Source: Bradyrhizobium nitroreducens (GTDB taxonomy: Bacteria; Pseudomonadota; Alphaproteobacteria; Rhizobiales; Xanthobacteraceae). Taken from it: a DNA stretch of 64,000 nucleotides. Below the pieces are notes generated by a model. That model made no database searches and was not told where the DNA came from. It was given only the letters and a program-made list of their open reading frames with translations. The DNA lies in NCBI RefSeq assembly GCF_002776695.1, contig NZ_LFJC01000003.1, positions 2,725,666 through 2,789,665 of the forward strand, read 5' to 3'. Positions 57,730-64,000 of this stretch are shown in pieces (the first letter of the stretch is position 1; every line of letters starts with the position of its first letter). The position numbers and the translations under genes are program-made.

Positions 57730-59264
57730 ATGATCACCTTCTCCTGGGCTGTTGTGTCGGCCGCGGGGACTGCGGGCTTGCGCCAGAGGCGCGCGAGCTG
57801 CAACACCAGCGGCAGCAGCAAGAGCGCGATGCCGGCCACGATCAGGCAGGTCACCAGCTTGTTGGCGAAGAAGATGCCGAGGGATCCCTTCGACATCAGC
57901 ATCGACTGCCGGAACGCATCCTCGGCCTTGTCGCCGATGACGATGGCGAGCACGAGCGGCGCCAGCGGGTAGAACAGCTTCTTGAAGAGATAGCCGATGA
58001 CGCCGAAGCCGAGCATCATGACGACGTCGAGATAGGAGTTCGACACCGAATAGGCGCCGACGACGCAGATGATCACGATCAGCGGCGCGATCACCACGAA
58101 GGGGATCCGCATCAACGCGGCGAAGACCGGGACGGTCAGCAGCACCAGCGCGACGGCGACGATGTTGCCGACATACATCGAGGCGATCAGGCCCCAGACG
58201 AAATCTTTCTGGTCCACGAACAGCATCGGCCCGGGATTGAGGCCCCAGATCATCAAGCCGCCCATCATGACGGCCGCGGTCGCCGAGCCGGGAATGCCGA
58301 GCGAGAGCATCGGCAGAAGCGCGCTGGTGCCAGCGGCATGATCGGCGGTCTCCGGCGAGATGATGCCCTCGACCTCGCCGGTGCCGAAATAGCGGCCGCG
58401 ACGCGAGAAACGGCGGGCGATGCCATAGCTCATGAACGAGGCCGCGGTCGGACCGCCCGGCGTGATCCCCATCCAGCATCCGATCGCAGCGCTCCGCAGC
58501 AGCGCCACGCCATGGCGTGGCAGGCGGCCGACGGCGCGAAACACCTCGGCCCAGTCGATCTTGGAGGAGACCGCACGGGCATGAAATTCCTCTTCGACGG
58601 CAACCAGGAGCTCGCCGATTCCAAACAGGCCCATCACGGCAACGACGAAGCTGACGCCCTTGACGAGCTCGTCGACGCCCATGGTGAGGCGGACGCTGCC
58701 GGAGACGGTATCGATTCCGATCGCGGCAATGGCGAAGCCGATCGCGAGCGCCACGACCGTCTTGATCGGCGCGGCGCCACCCATGCCGACGAAGCTGGCG
58801 AATGCCAGGAAATAGACCGCAAAATATTCCGCCGGCCCGAAAGCAAGCGCGACCTGCGCCACCCAGGACGCCAGGAAGGTGATCAGGATGACGCCGACCA
58901 GCGCGCCGAATGCGGCCGAGCCGAAGGCAGTGGCGAGCGCCGTGGTTGGCCGGCCGTCGCGCGCCATGGGATAGCCGTCGAAGGTGGTCGCGACCGACGA
59001 AGGCTCGCCGGGAATGTTGAACAGGATGGAGGTGACCGAGCCGCCGAACAACGCGCCCCAATACATGCTGGAGAGCAGGATGATGGCCGAGACCGGCTGC
59101 ATGCCGAAGGTCAGCGGCAGCAGCAGCGAGACCCCGTTGGGTGCGCCCAGCCCCGGCAGCACGCCGACGAGAATGCCGAGCAGCACGCCGACGACCATCA
59201 GCACCAGATGCGGCACGGTGACCGCGATGCTGAAGCCGTGCAGGAGTTCCCCGAGATTGTCCAT
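57726..59264 (-). CDS. tctA: Tripartite tricarboxylate transporter, large permease TctA
   Basis: A 512-residue membrane protein with about twelve hydrophobic segments. The TctA signature GVLPGLGAPNGVSLLLPLTFGM near the start, PGEPSSVATTFDGYPMA and the later GITPGGPTAASFMSYG are clear. It forms the channel of a TTT secondary transporter driven by an ion gradient, working with TctB and the binding protein TctC. The gene is 11 bp after tctB and overlaps pdxA. Confidence 0.95.
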   Translation of the reverse strand: MDNLGELLHGFSIAVTVPHLVLMVVGVLLGILVGVLPGLGAPNGVSLLLPLTFGMQPVSAIILLSSMYWGALFGGSVTSILFNIPGEPSSVATTFDGYPMARDGRPTTALATAFGSAAFGALVGVILITFLASWVAQVALAFGPAEYFAVYFLAFASFVGMGGAAPIKTVVALAIGFAIAAIGIDTVSGSVRLTMGVDELVKGVSFVVAVMGLFGIGELLVAVEEEFHARAVSSKIDWAEVFRAVGRLPRHGVALLRSAAIGCWMGITPGGPTAASFMSYGIARRFSRRGRYFGTGEVEGIISPETADHAAGTSALLPMLSLGIPGSATAAVMMGGLMIWGLNPGPMLFVDQKDFVWGLIASMYVGNIVAVALVLLTVPVFAALMRIPFVVIAPLIVIICVVGAYSVSNSYLDVVMMLGFGVIGYLFKKLFYPLAPLVLAIVIGDKAEDAFRQSMLMSKGSLGIFFANKLVTCLIVAGIALLLLPLVLQLARLWRKPAVPAADTTAQEKVII

Positions 59265-59275
59265 CGGACTCGCCC

Positions 59276-59758
59276 TCAGAAGCCGAGTGCGGCGGCGAGC
59301 GCGCCGTGCGGCAGGCTGACCTGGAACATGCGCTCGAACACGACGTAGAGCGCGAGCGCCGTTGCCCCCGCCATGGCGAGGGCTCGAGGCAAGGATTGGT
59401 GCCGCGGAATCGCCAGCACCGCAAATACATAGAGCGCGGAGGCGACGTACATCCCCGCCAGCGGAATCGCGGCGACGAAGATCGCGGCCGGCACGAACAA
59501 GCCGGCGAGCCGACGCAGCTCGATCGGCGTGATCGCGATGGGGACGTTTGCCAATGTCGCAACCGGCAGCACGCCCCGCGCGAGATTGTAGAGGCTTCCG
59601 AGCACGATGATGATGCCGGTCAGGAACGGAAACGTGCCGGCGTCGACGCCCGCGCTGGACCAGCCGATGCCGTTGTCGAGACTCTGGACCACCACGGCGA
59701 CACCAAAGCCGCCGGTGAGAACGGCAGTCGCGAGCTCGAGGGCGCGGCGCGAGATCAT
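59276..59758 (-). CDS. tctB: Tripartite tricarboxylate transporter, small permease TctB
   Basis: A 160-residue protein with four hydrophobic segments. The GWSSAGVDAGTFPFLTGIIIVLGSLYNL stretch is typical of TctB. It is the small membrane subunit of the TTT transporter, between tctC and tctA. Confidence 0.88.
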   Translation of the reverse strand: MISRRALELATAVLTGGFGVAVVVQSLDNGIGWSSAGVDAGTFPFLTGIIIVLGSLYNLARGVLPVATLANVPIAITPIELRRLAGLFVPAAIFVAAIPLAGMYVASALYVFAVLAIPRHQSLPRALAMAGATALALYVVFERMFQVSLPHGALAAALGF

Positions 59759-59823
59759 GGAGGGCTCCGGTCAGACGTCGGGCAATTGCCGGCTGTAGGC
59801 ACGCATCTTCCCCCGGGTTCGCC

Positions 59824-59870
59824 GTCGTCCCTGCGCCTCCGCGCGCAATTGCGCGCTAGGCAGGGACGAC
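59824..59870. repeat. 47-bp hairpin between tctB and tctC
   Basis: GTCGTCCCTGC..GCAGGGACGAC-type outer arms and GCGCGCAATTGCGCGC inside form a nearly complete palindrome within the operon. It may stabilise the upstream tctC mRNA 3' end so that more binding protein is made, as in other binding-protein operons; this role is inference. Confidence 0.75.
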
Positions 59871-59922
59871 ATTTGTGGCGCGGTTCTGCCCAACCGGTCC
59901 CCGTCGTTGCAATAACCCCGCC

Positions 59923-60915
59923 TCACTTGACCAGCCAGCCCTGCTCGCCCGCGACCTGCTTGACGTGCTCGAGGTCCTCCTTGATGAACTTGTCGAACTC
60001 GGCACCGGTCAGGAACGTGTCGACCTGGGACGTCTTCTCGATGTAGTCCTTCCACTCCGGCGTTGCCTGCACCTTCTTCATGAGGTCGACATAGAACGCG
60101 GCCTGGTCCGGGGTGACCTTGCCGGGCAGCCACACCGTGCGCGGCTGTTCATATTGCTTGATGTCGAGGCCTTGTTCGATGCAGGTCGGAACGTCGCTCC
60201 AGCCCTCGCTCGCGGTGACCTTCGGCCCCTGCGGCAGGCGCTTGGGGCTGAAGACGCAGAGCGGGCGCTGCGTGCCGCCGCGCCATTGGCCGAGACTTTC
60301 GCTGGGATTGTTGACGTGGGAGTCGAGATGTCCGCCGGCGAGCTGCACGGCGGTCTCGGCGCCGCTCTTGAAGGGGATGTAGGTCAGCTTGACCTTGCCG
60401 GCCTTCTCGATCATGCGCGTCAGCACCTCGTCGGTGTCCTTGGACTGCGCGCCGCCCATCTTGAATTCGCCCGACGCGGCCGCCTTCAGATAGTCGCCCG
60501 CGTTCTTGTAGGGCGCATCCTGCTTGACCCAGAGCAGGAACTCGTCCTGAGCCATCGCCGCGATCGGGGTGAGATCGGTGTAGTTGAACGCGACCTTGGA
60601 AACGAGCGGCTGCTGCCAGGCGTTCGAGGTGCCGAAGATCACTTTGTAGGGATCGCCCGAGGACGCCTTGCCGTAGACGTAGCCTTCGGCGCCACTGCCG
60701 CCGCCCTTGTTGACGACGACGATCGGCTGCTCCGTCAGCTTGTGCTTGGTGATGATGTTCTGCACGGCGCGCGCGAGGTTGTCGGTGCCGCCGCCGGGGC
60801 CGGCGGTGGCGACGAACTCGATCGGCTTTTGCGGCTGCCAGGCACTGAGCGCCGGCATCGTGCCGGCGAGCACGGTCGCGGCTGCGGAGAGCAGAAATGT
60901 TGACGTCCGACCCAT
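59923..60915 (-). CDS. tctC: Tripartite tricarboxylate transporter binding protein (TctC/Bug family)
   Basis: A 330-residue periplasmic protein. A signal peptide covers about residues 1-24. The Bug-family start W.P.KPIEFVATAGPGGGTDNLAR binds the carboxylate of the ligand, and the centre has FGTSNAWQQPL. It delivers an organic acid to TctAB. It lies directly upstream of a hairpin and downstream of the CoA-transferase gene (65 bp). Confidence 0.92.
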   Translation of the reverse strand: MGRTSTFLLSAAATVLAGTMPALSAWQPQKPIEFVATAGPGGGTDNLARAVQNIITKHKLTEQPIVVVNKGGGSGAEGYVYGKASSGDPYKVIFGTSNAWQQPLVSKVAFNYTDLTPIAAMAQDEFLLWVKQDAPYKNAGDYLKAAASGEFKMGGAQSKDTDEVLTRMIEKAGKVKLTYIPFKSGAETAVQLAGGHLDSHVNNPSESLGQWRGGTQRPLCVFSPKRLPQGPKVTASEGWSDVPTCIEQGLDIKQYEQPRTVWLPGKVTPDQAAFYVDLMKKVQATPEWKDYIEKTSQVDTFLTGAEFDKFIKEDLEHVKQVAGEQGWLVK

Positions 60916-60980
60916 GATTTCCTCCAGCTGATTTTTGTCTTTTGTATTTTTCTGTTTGGTCTCGTCGCATCGACGTCCGG

Positions 60981-62234
60981 TCAGGCGACGCGTTCCTCGC
61001 GTCTTTCCAGGGCCGAGACGATTGCGCCTTCTTTTTCGAGCGCTTCGATCTGCGTCTGATCGAACCCGTGCTCGGCCAGCACTTCGCGCGTATGCTCACC
61101 ATAGACCGGCGCGCCCGACAGCACTTTGCCTGGGGTCTCCGAAAACTTCACGGGAAGCCCGATCGTCTTCACCGGGCCGAGCGTGGAGTGCTCGACCTCG
61201 ACGACCATCTCGCGCGCCAGTGTCTGCGGATCGCTCAGGGCCTCCAGCATGTCATGCACGGGGCCGCAGGGCACACCCTTCTCGCCCAGCGCCGCGAGCC
61301 AGTGTGCCCGCGACTTGGTGCGGAAGCGCTCGCTCAGGACGGCTTCGAGCTGCTTCAGGTTGGCCATGCGGTCGGAACCATTGACGAAGCGCGGATCGGC
61401 CGCGAGCTCGCCGGCGCCGAGCGCCTCCAGCATCAACAACCAATGCTTCTTGTTGGCGCCGCCGACCACGAGCCAGCCGTCCGAGGCCTCAAAGGCCTGG
61501 TACGGCGCGTTGAGCGGATGGGCCGAGCCCATCGCGCGTGGCGCCGTACCCGCGGCGAGCGCGATGGTCGATTGCCAATAGGTCTGCACCAAGGCAGCCT
61601 CGTAGAGCGAGGTCTCGACCCACTGCCCTTCCCCGGTCTTGAGGCGGTGCGTGTAGGCAGCGAGAATGCCCATGCTCGCGAGCAGGCCGGCGGTGATGTC
61701 GGACAGCGGCGGGCCGCATTTCACGGGCGGGCCGTCCGGGCGTTCGCCGGTGAAGCTCATGATGCCGCTCATCGCCTGCGCGACGAGGTCGAATCCCCGG
61801 CGGTGCTTGTAGGGACCGGTGCGGCCGAAACCGGACAGCGAGCAATAGATCAGTGCCGGGAATTGCTTGTGCAGCTCTTCATAACCGAAGCCGAGGCGCT
61901 CCATGGCGCCCGGCGCAAAGTTCTCGACCAGCACGTCCGCGTCCGCGATCAGGCGCCGCAGCACCTGCTTGCCGCCATCGGTCTTGAGATCCAGCACGAT
62001 GCCGCGCTTGTTGCGGTTCATCATCAGGAAGGAGGCCGCTTCATCACCGATTTTCGGCGGCACCGAATGACGGGTGTCGTCGCCGTTCGGCGACTTCTCG
62101 ATCTTGATGACGTCGGCGCCCATGTCGGCGAGCATCAGGGTGCAGGTCGGTCCCGCCATGACGTGAGTGAGATCGATGACCTTGAGGCCGGCGAGCGGTC
62201 CCTGATGGCGAGAGGTGGATGGCGGGCTTTGCAT
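60981..62234 (-). CDS. CaiB/BaiF family CoA transferase (family III)
   Basis: A 417-residue enzyme that moves CoA between an acyl-CoA and a carboxylic acid. KVIDLTHVMAGPTCTLMLADMGADVIKIEKS opens the fold, NRNKRGIVLDLKTDGGK and ENFAPGAMERLG are typical, and the catalytic Asp is expected in the LSDITAGLLASMG region. It probably activates the acid imported by TctABC. The ATG at 62232-62234 is used because it follows the enoyl-CoA hydratase stop by 10 bp; an earlier start at 62288 would overlap that gene. Confidence 0.9.
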   Translation of the reverse strand: MQSPPSTSRHQGPLAGLKVIDLTHVMAGPTCTLMLADMGADVIKIEKSPNGDDTRHSVPPKIGDEAASFLMMNRNKRGIVLDLKTDGGKQVLRRLIADADVLVENFAPGAMERLGFGYEELHKQFPALIYCSLSGFGRTGPYKHRRGFDLVAQAMSGIMSFTGERPDGPPVKCGPPLSDITAGLLASMGILAAYTHRLKTGEGQWVETSLYEAALVQTYWQSTIALAAGTAPRAMGSAHPLNAPYQAFEASDGWLVVGGANKKHWLLMLEALGAGELAADPRFVNGSDRMANLKQLEAVLSERFRTKSRAHWLAALGEKGVPCGPVHDMLEALSDPQTLAREMVVEVEHSTLGPVKTIGLPVKFSETPGKVLSGAPVYGEHTREVLAEHGFDQTQIEALEKEGAIVSALERREERVA

Positions 62235-62244
62235 CAGGGGCGTC

Positions 62245-63039
62245 CTATTGGCCGCGCCATTGCGGCGCGCGCTTGTTGAGGAAAGCATCGAGCCCTTCGC
62301 GAAAATCCTGGCTCGTGTAGCACATCAGGATGAGGTCCTCGCCCTCGTCGCGCGTCAGCCGCTGTTGCAGGCGGGCGACCGCCTGCTTGGTCGCGTTCAG
62401 CGTCAGCGGCGCGTGACTGGCGACGAGCCGGGCGACCTCGTCAGCCCGCTTGTCCAGCGCGGCGAGATCCTCGACCACCTCGCCGAGCAGCCCGACACTG
62501 GCGGCCTCGGCGGCGTCAACGAGACGCGCTGTAAAAATCAGGTCCTTGACGCGCGCGGCACCAATGAGCGCGATGAGACGGCTGACATTGGACATCGACA
62601 GGCAGTTGCCGAGCGTTCGCGCGATGGGAAAACCCATCTTCGCGCTCTTCGTGCCGATGCGCAGGTCGCAGGCCGCGGCAATTCCGGCCCCGCCGCCGGT
62701 GCAGAAGCCGTTGATCGCAGCGATCGTCGGCACCCGGCACTGTTCGAGCGTGGTCAGGATCCGATCGATGCGGTTCTCGTAGTCGATCGCATCCTGGGGC
62801 GTCCTGAATTCGCGGAACTGATTGATGTCGGTGCCGGCGGCGAAAGCCTTGTCGCCGGCCCCGCGCAGCACCAGCACCTTGATCGCATGGTCGCGATTGG
62901 CTTCCTCGCAGATCGCGGCGAGCCGCTCATACATGGCGAAGGTGAAGGCGTTACGCGCCTGCGGGCGGTTGAAGGTGACCCGCCCGATACCGTCATTGCA
63001 TTCAAAAACGAGGTCGTCCGCCTCCGCCGCCAGGTCCAT
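62245..63039 (-). CDS. Enoyl-CoA hydratase/isomerase family protein
   Basis: A 264-residue crotonase-fold enzyme. The oxyanion-hole strands LRGAGDKAFAAGTDI and INGFCTGGGAGIAAACDLRI are intact; Glu in the second catalytic position is less certain (ARTLGNCLSMSN). It would hydrate or isomerise the CoA ester made by the next enzyme. It is the first gene of the minus-strand operon and divergent from the GntR regulator; an operator-like TTGCATTCAA lies within its 5' end. Confidence 0.9.
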   Translation of the reverse strand: MDLAAEADDLVFECNDGIGRVTFNRPQARNAFTFAMYERLAAICEEANRDHAIKVLVLRGAGDKAFAAGTDINQFREFRTPQDAIDYENRIDRILTTLEQCRVPTIAAINGFCTGGGAGIAAACDLRIGTKSAKMGFPIARTLGNCLSMSNVSRLIALIGAARVKDLIFTARLVDAAEAASVGLLGEVVEDLAALDKRADEVARLVASHAPLTLNATKQAVARLQQRLTRDEGEDLILMCYTSQDFREGLDAFLNKRAPQWRGQ

Positions 63040-63141
63040 TTCCTCATATCCTCGTTTTTTTTTTCATTTTTGAATGCAAAATTTGCGATTAGCAAGCTGG
63101 AACTTCCAGATTTCAGACCAATATCCAAGCTTTGCATTCAA
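62996..63141. promoter_or_regulatory. Three GntR operator-like sites
   Basis: TTGCATTCAA occurs at 62996-63005 and 63132-63141, and its inverse TTGAATGCAA at 63070-63079. The second and third flank the 60-bp core of the divergent promoter; the first is inside the enoyl-CoA hydratase gene. They are the most likely binding sites of the adjacent GntR protein. Confidence 0.65.
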
Positions 63142-63158
63142 ATTGGAGTGCCGATCCC

Positions 63159-63824
63159 ATGCTGCATGAGGAGGTCGTCGGGCGTATCCGCGCCATCCTG
63201 CTCGACGGCGAGATCCCGCCGGGCGCGCGAATTCCCGAGCGCGAGCTGTGCGAGCGGCTCGAGATCTCCCGCACGCCGCTGCGCGAGGCGCTCAAGGTGC
63301 TGGCCGCCGAGGGTCTCGTGCAGCTGCTGCCGCATCGCGGCTCGCGCGCGGCGAAACTGACCGACAAGGACATGCGCGACCTGTTCGAGGTCTGCCAGGG
63401 TCTCGAAGCCCTCGCCGGCGAGCTCGCCTGCGAACGCATCACCGACGCGGAGATCGACGCGATCGCCGCGGCGCATGCGGACATGGTGCAGCATTATCGC
63501 GAGGGTGATCTGATCCAGTACTATCGCGGCAACCGCGCCATCCACGAAGCCATCGTCACGGCGGCCGGAAACCCCGTGCTCGCGGGGCTTTACACATCCG
63601 TGACGGCGCGCATCCGCCGCGCGCGTTATGTCACGCCGATGACGCCGCAGCGGTGGGCGCTCGCGGTGAGGGAACACGAAGCCATCCTGAACGCGCTGCA
63701 GAGGCGCGATGGCGCCGGACTCTCCCATATTCTGCGCGCGCATCTGCGCCACAAGCGCGAAGAGGTGCTGCAGGCGGGCTTTGCCGAGACGGAAGCGAAC
63801 GACCTCACGCTGAGAATTGCGTAA
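63159..63824 (+). CDS. GntR family regulator (FadR/FCD subfamily)
   Basis: A 221-residue regulator. The winged-helix N-terminus has GEIPPGARIPERELCERLEISRTPLREALKVLAAEGLV, the classic GntR pattern. The C-terminal all-helical FCD domain has D/H ligands (NRAIHEAIV, HADMVQHY, REHEAIL) that bind metal and a small acid. It probably represses the divergent operon until its substrate or a CoA ester appears. The ATG at 63159 is preferred: a TTG at 63132 lies inside an operator-like site, and GGAG is better placed for the ATG. Confidence 0.9.
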   Translation: MLHEEVVGRIRAILLDGEIPPGARIPERELCERLEISRTPLREALKVLAAEGLVQLLPHRGSRAAKLTDKDMRDLFEVCQGLEALAGELACERITDAEIDAIAAAHADMVQHYREGDLIQYYRGNRAIHEAIVTAAGNPVLAGLYTSVTARIRRARYVTPMTPQRWALAVREHEAILNALQRRDGAGLSHILRAHLRHKREEVLQAGFAETEANDLTLRIA

Positions 63825-63919
63825 GACGCAATTCGTGTTGTTCTGGCTGGCGCAGAGTGCATCCACACGCGGCCTTCCCTCCCCGCAATTCGTTCTCGCT
63901 CCGCGTGAATCTGCGCACC

Positions 63920-64000
63920 AGAGCATTTTCGGTTCTGATTGAATCAGAACCGAAGCTCTAGATTCTTGTTTTGACGCGTTTTCTTCACGCGAACCGGTGT
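63920..64000. repeat. Dispersed ~103-bp repeat, copy 3 (cut by window end)
   Basis: AGAGCATTTTCGGTTCTGAT through CTTCACGCGAACCGGTGT is the same orientation as the copy at 55231-55333 and continues beyond the window. Confidence 0.85.

Noticed and set aside
57720..59348. 542-residue plus-strand frame across tctA
   Set aside because: Antisense to tctA; composed almost only of charged and Gln/His residues and without a ribosome site.
57730..59562. Long N-terminal extension of pdxA to 947 residues
   Set aside because: The extension reads through tctA in the wrong frame; the pdxA start at 57729 overlaps the tctA stop as in a normal operon.

Overview
The window is a GC-rich alphaproteobacterial chromosome segment, most likely Bradyrhizobium or a close relative. 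The evidence is a membrane-anchored CycM-type cytochrome c, a kdsB-pheA pair, an OpgC-like glucan-modifying protein, an NDUFS4-like complex I subunit and several dispersed palindromic repeats of the kind I associate with Bradyrhizobium genomes. No rRNA, CRISPR array, prophage or intact insertion sequence was seen. Genes were called from reading frames, ribosome binding sites and recognisable motifs; no database search was possible.

Layout. 0-3 kb: end of a flavin-dependent oxidoreductase, a palindromic repeat, pheA and kdsB (minus strand) and cycM. 3-10.8 kb: a Yej-type peptide ABC transporter operon with two consecutive binding-protein genes. 11-18 kb: housekeeping and small genes (complex I accessory subunit, opgC, tRNA-Pro, DUF192, double cold-shock protein, sirtuin). 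18-23 kb: many short genes, HU, small membrane proteins, two candidate small RNAs and duplicated palindromes. 23-28.3 kb: accessory stretch with a Fic toxin and its small partner, a tannase/feruloyl esterase, and an unrecognised 524-residue protein with a lysozyme-like N-terminal region. It ends in a chimeric scar built from the 5' ends of two upstream genes. 28.3-31 kb: GNAT, glyoxalase-like protein, a 26-residue membrane peptide behind a good EcfG-type promoter, GST, a porin-motif miniprotein and PilZ. 31-36.5 kb: tRNA-Glu, a GT-C-like membrane protein, a methyltransferase-GT2 fusion and a double PilZ protein. 37-43.7 kb: PrsW, HdeD, DAHP synthase behind an attenuator, and the epmB-epmA/efp group. 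43.7-56.7 kb: M23 peptidase-like protein, DUF808, cupin-AhpD/MarR locus, lytic transglycosylase, class II aldolase, SDR, recJ, an unusual chemoreceptor-like protein, NmrA-like and cupin genes. 56.7-64 kb: a catabolic operon (enoyl-CoA hydratase, CoA transferase, TctC, TctB, TctA, PdxA-like) diverging from a GntR regulator.

The strongest regulatory finding lies before the DAHP synthase gene. A consensus-like promoter at 39160-39188 would start transcription at or next to the ATG of a 26-codon leader peptide. Six of codons 8-14 of that peptide are Tyr, Phe or Trp. It is followed by a segment able to pair with the 5' arm of an intrinsic terminator and so block it. This is the architecture of a leaderless transcription attenuator sensing all three aromatic amino acids.

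Other signals read directly from the sequence are three copies of TTGCATTCAA around the GntR divergent promoter, two TATAAG-N4-CTTAYA sites in the MarR/AhpD divergent promoter, and a roughly 103-bp repeat present three times.
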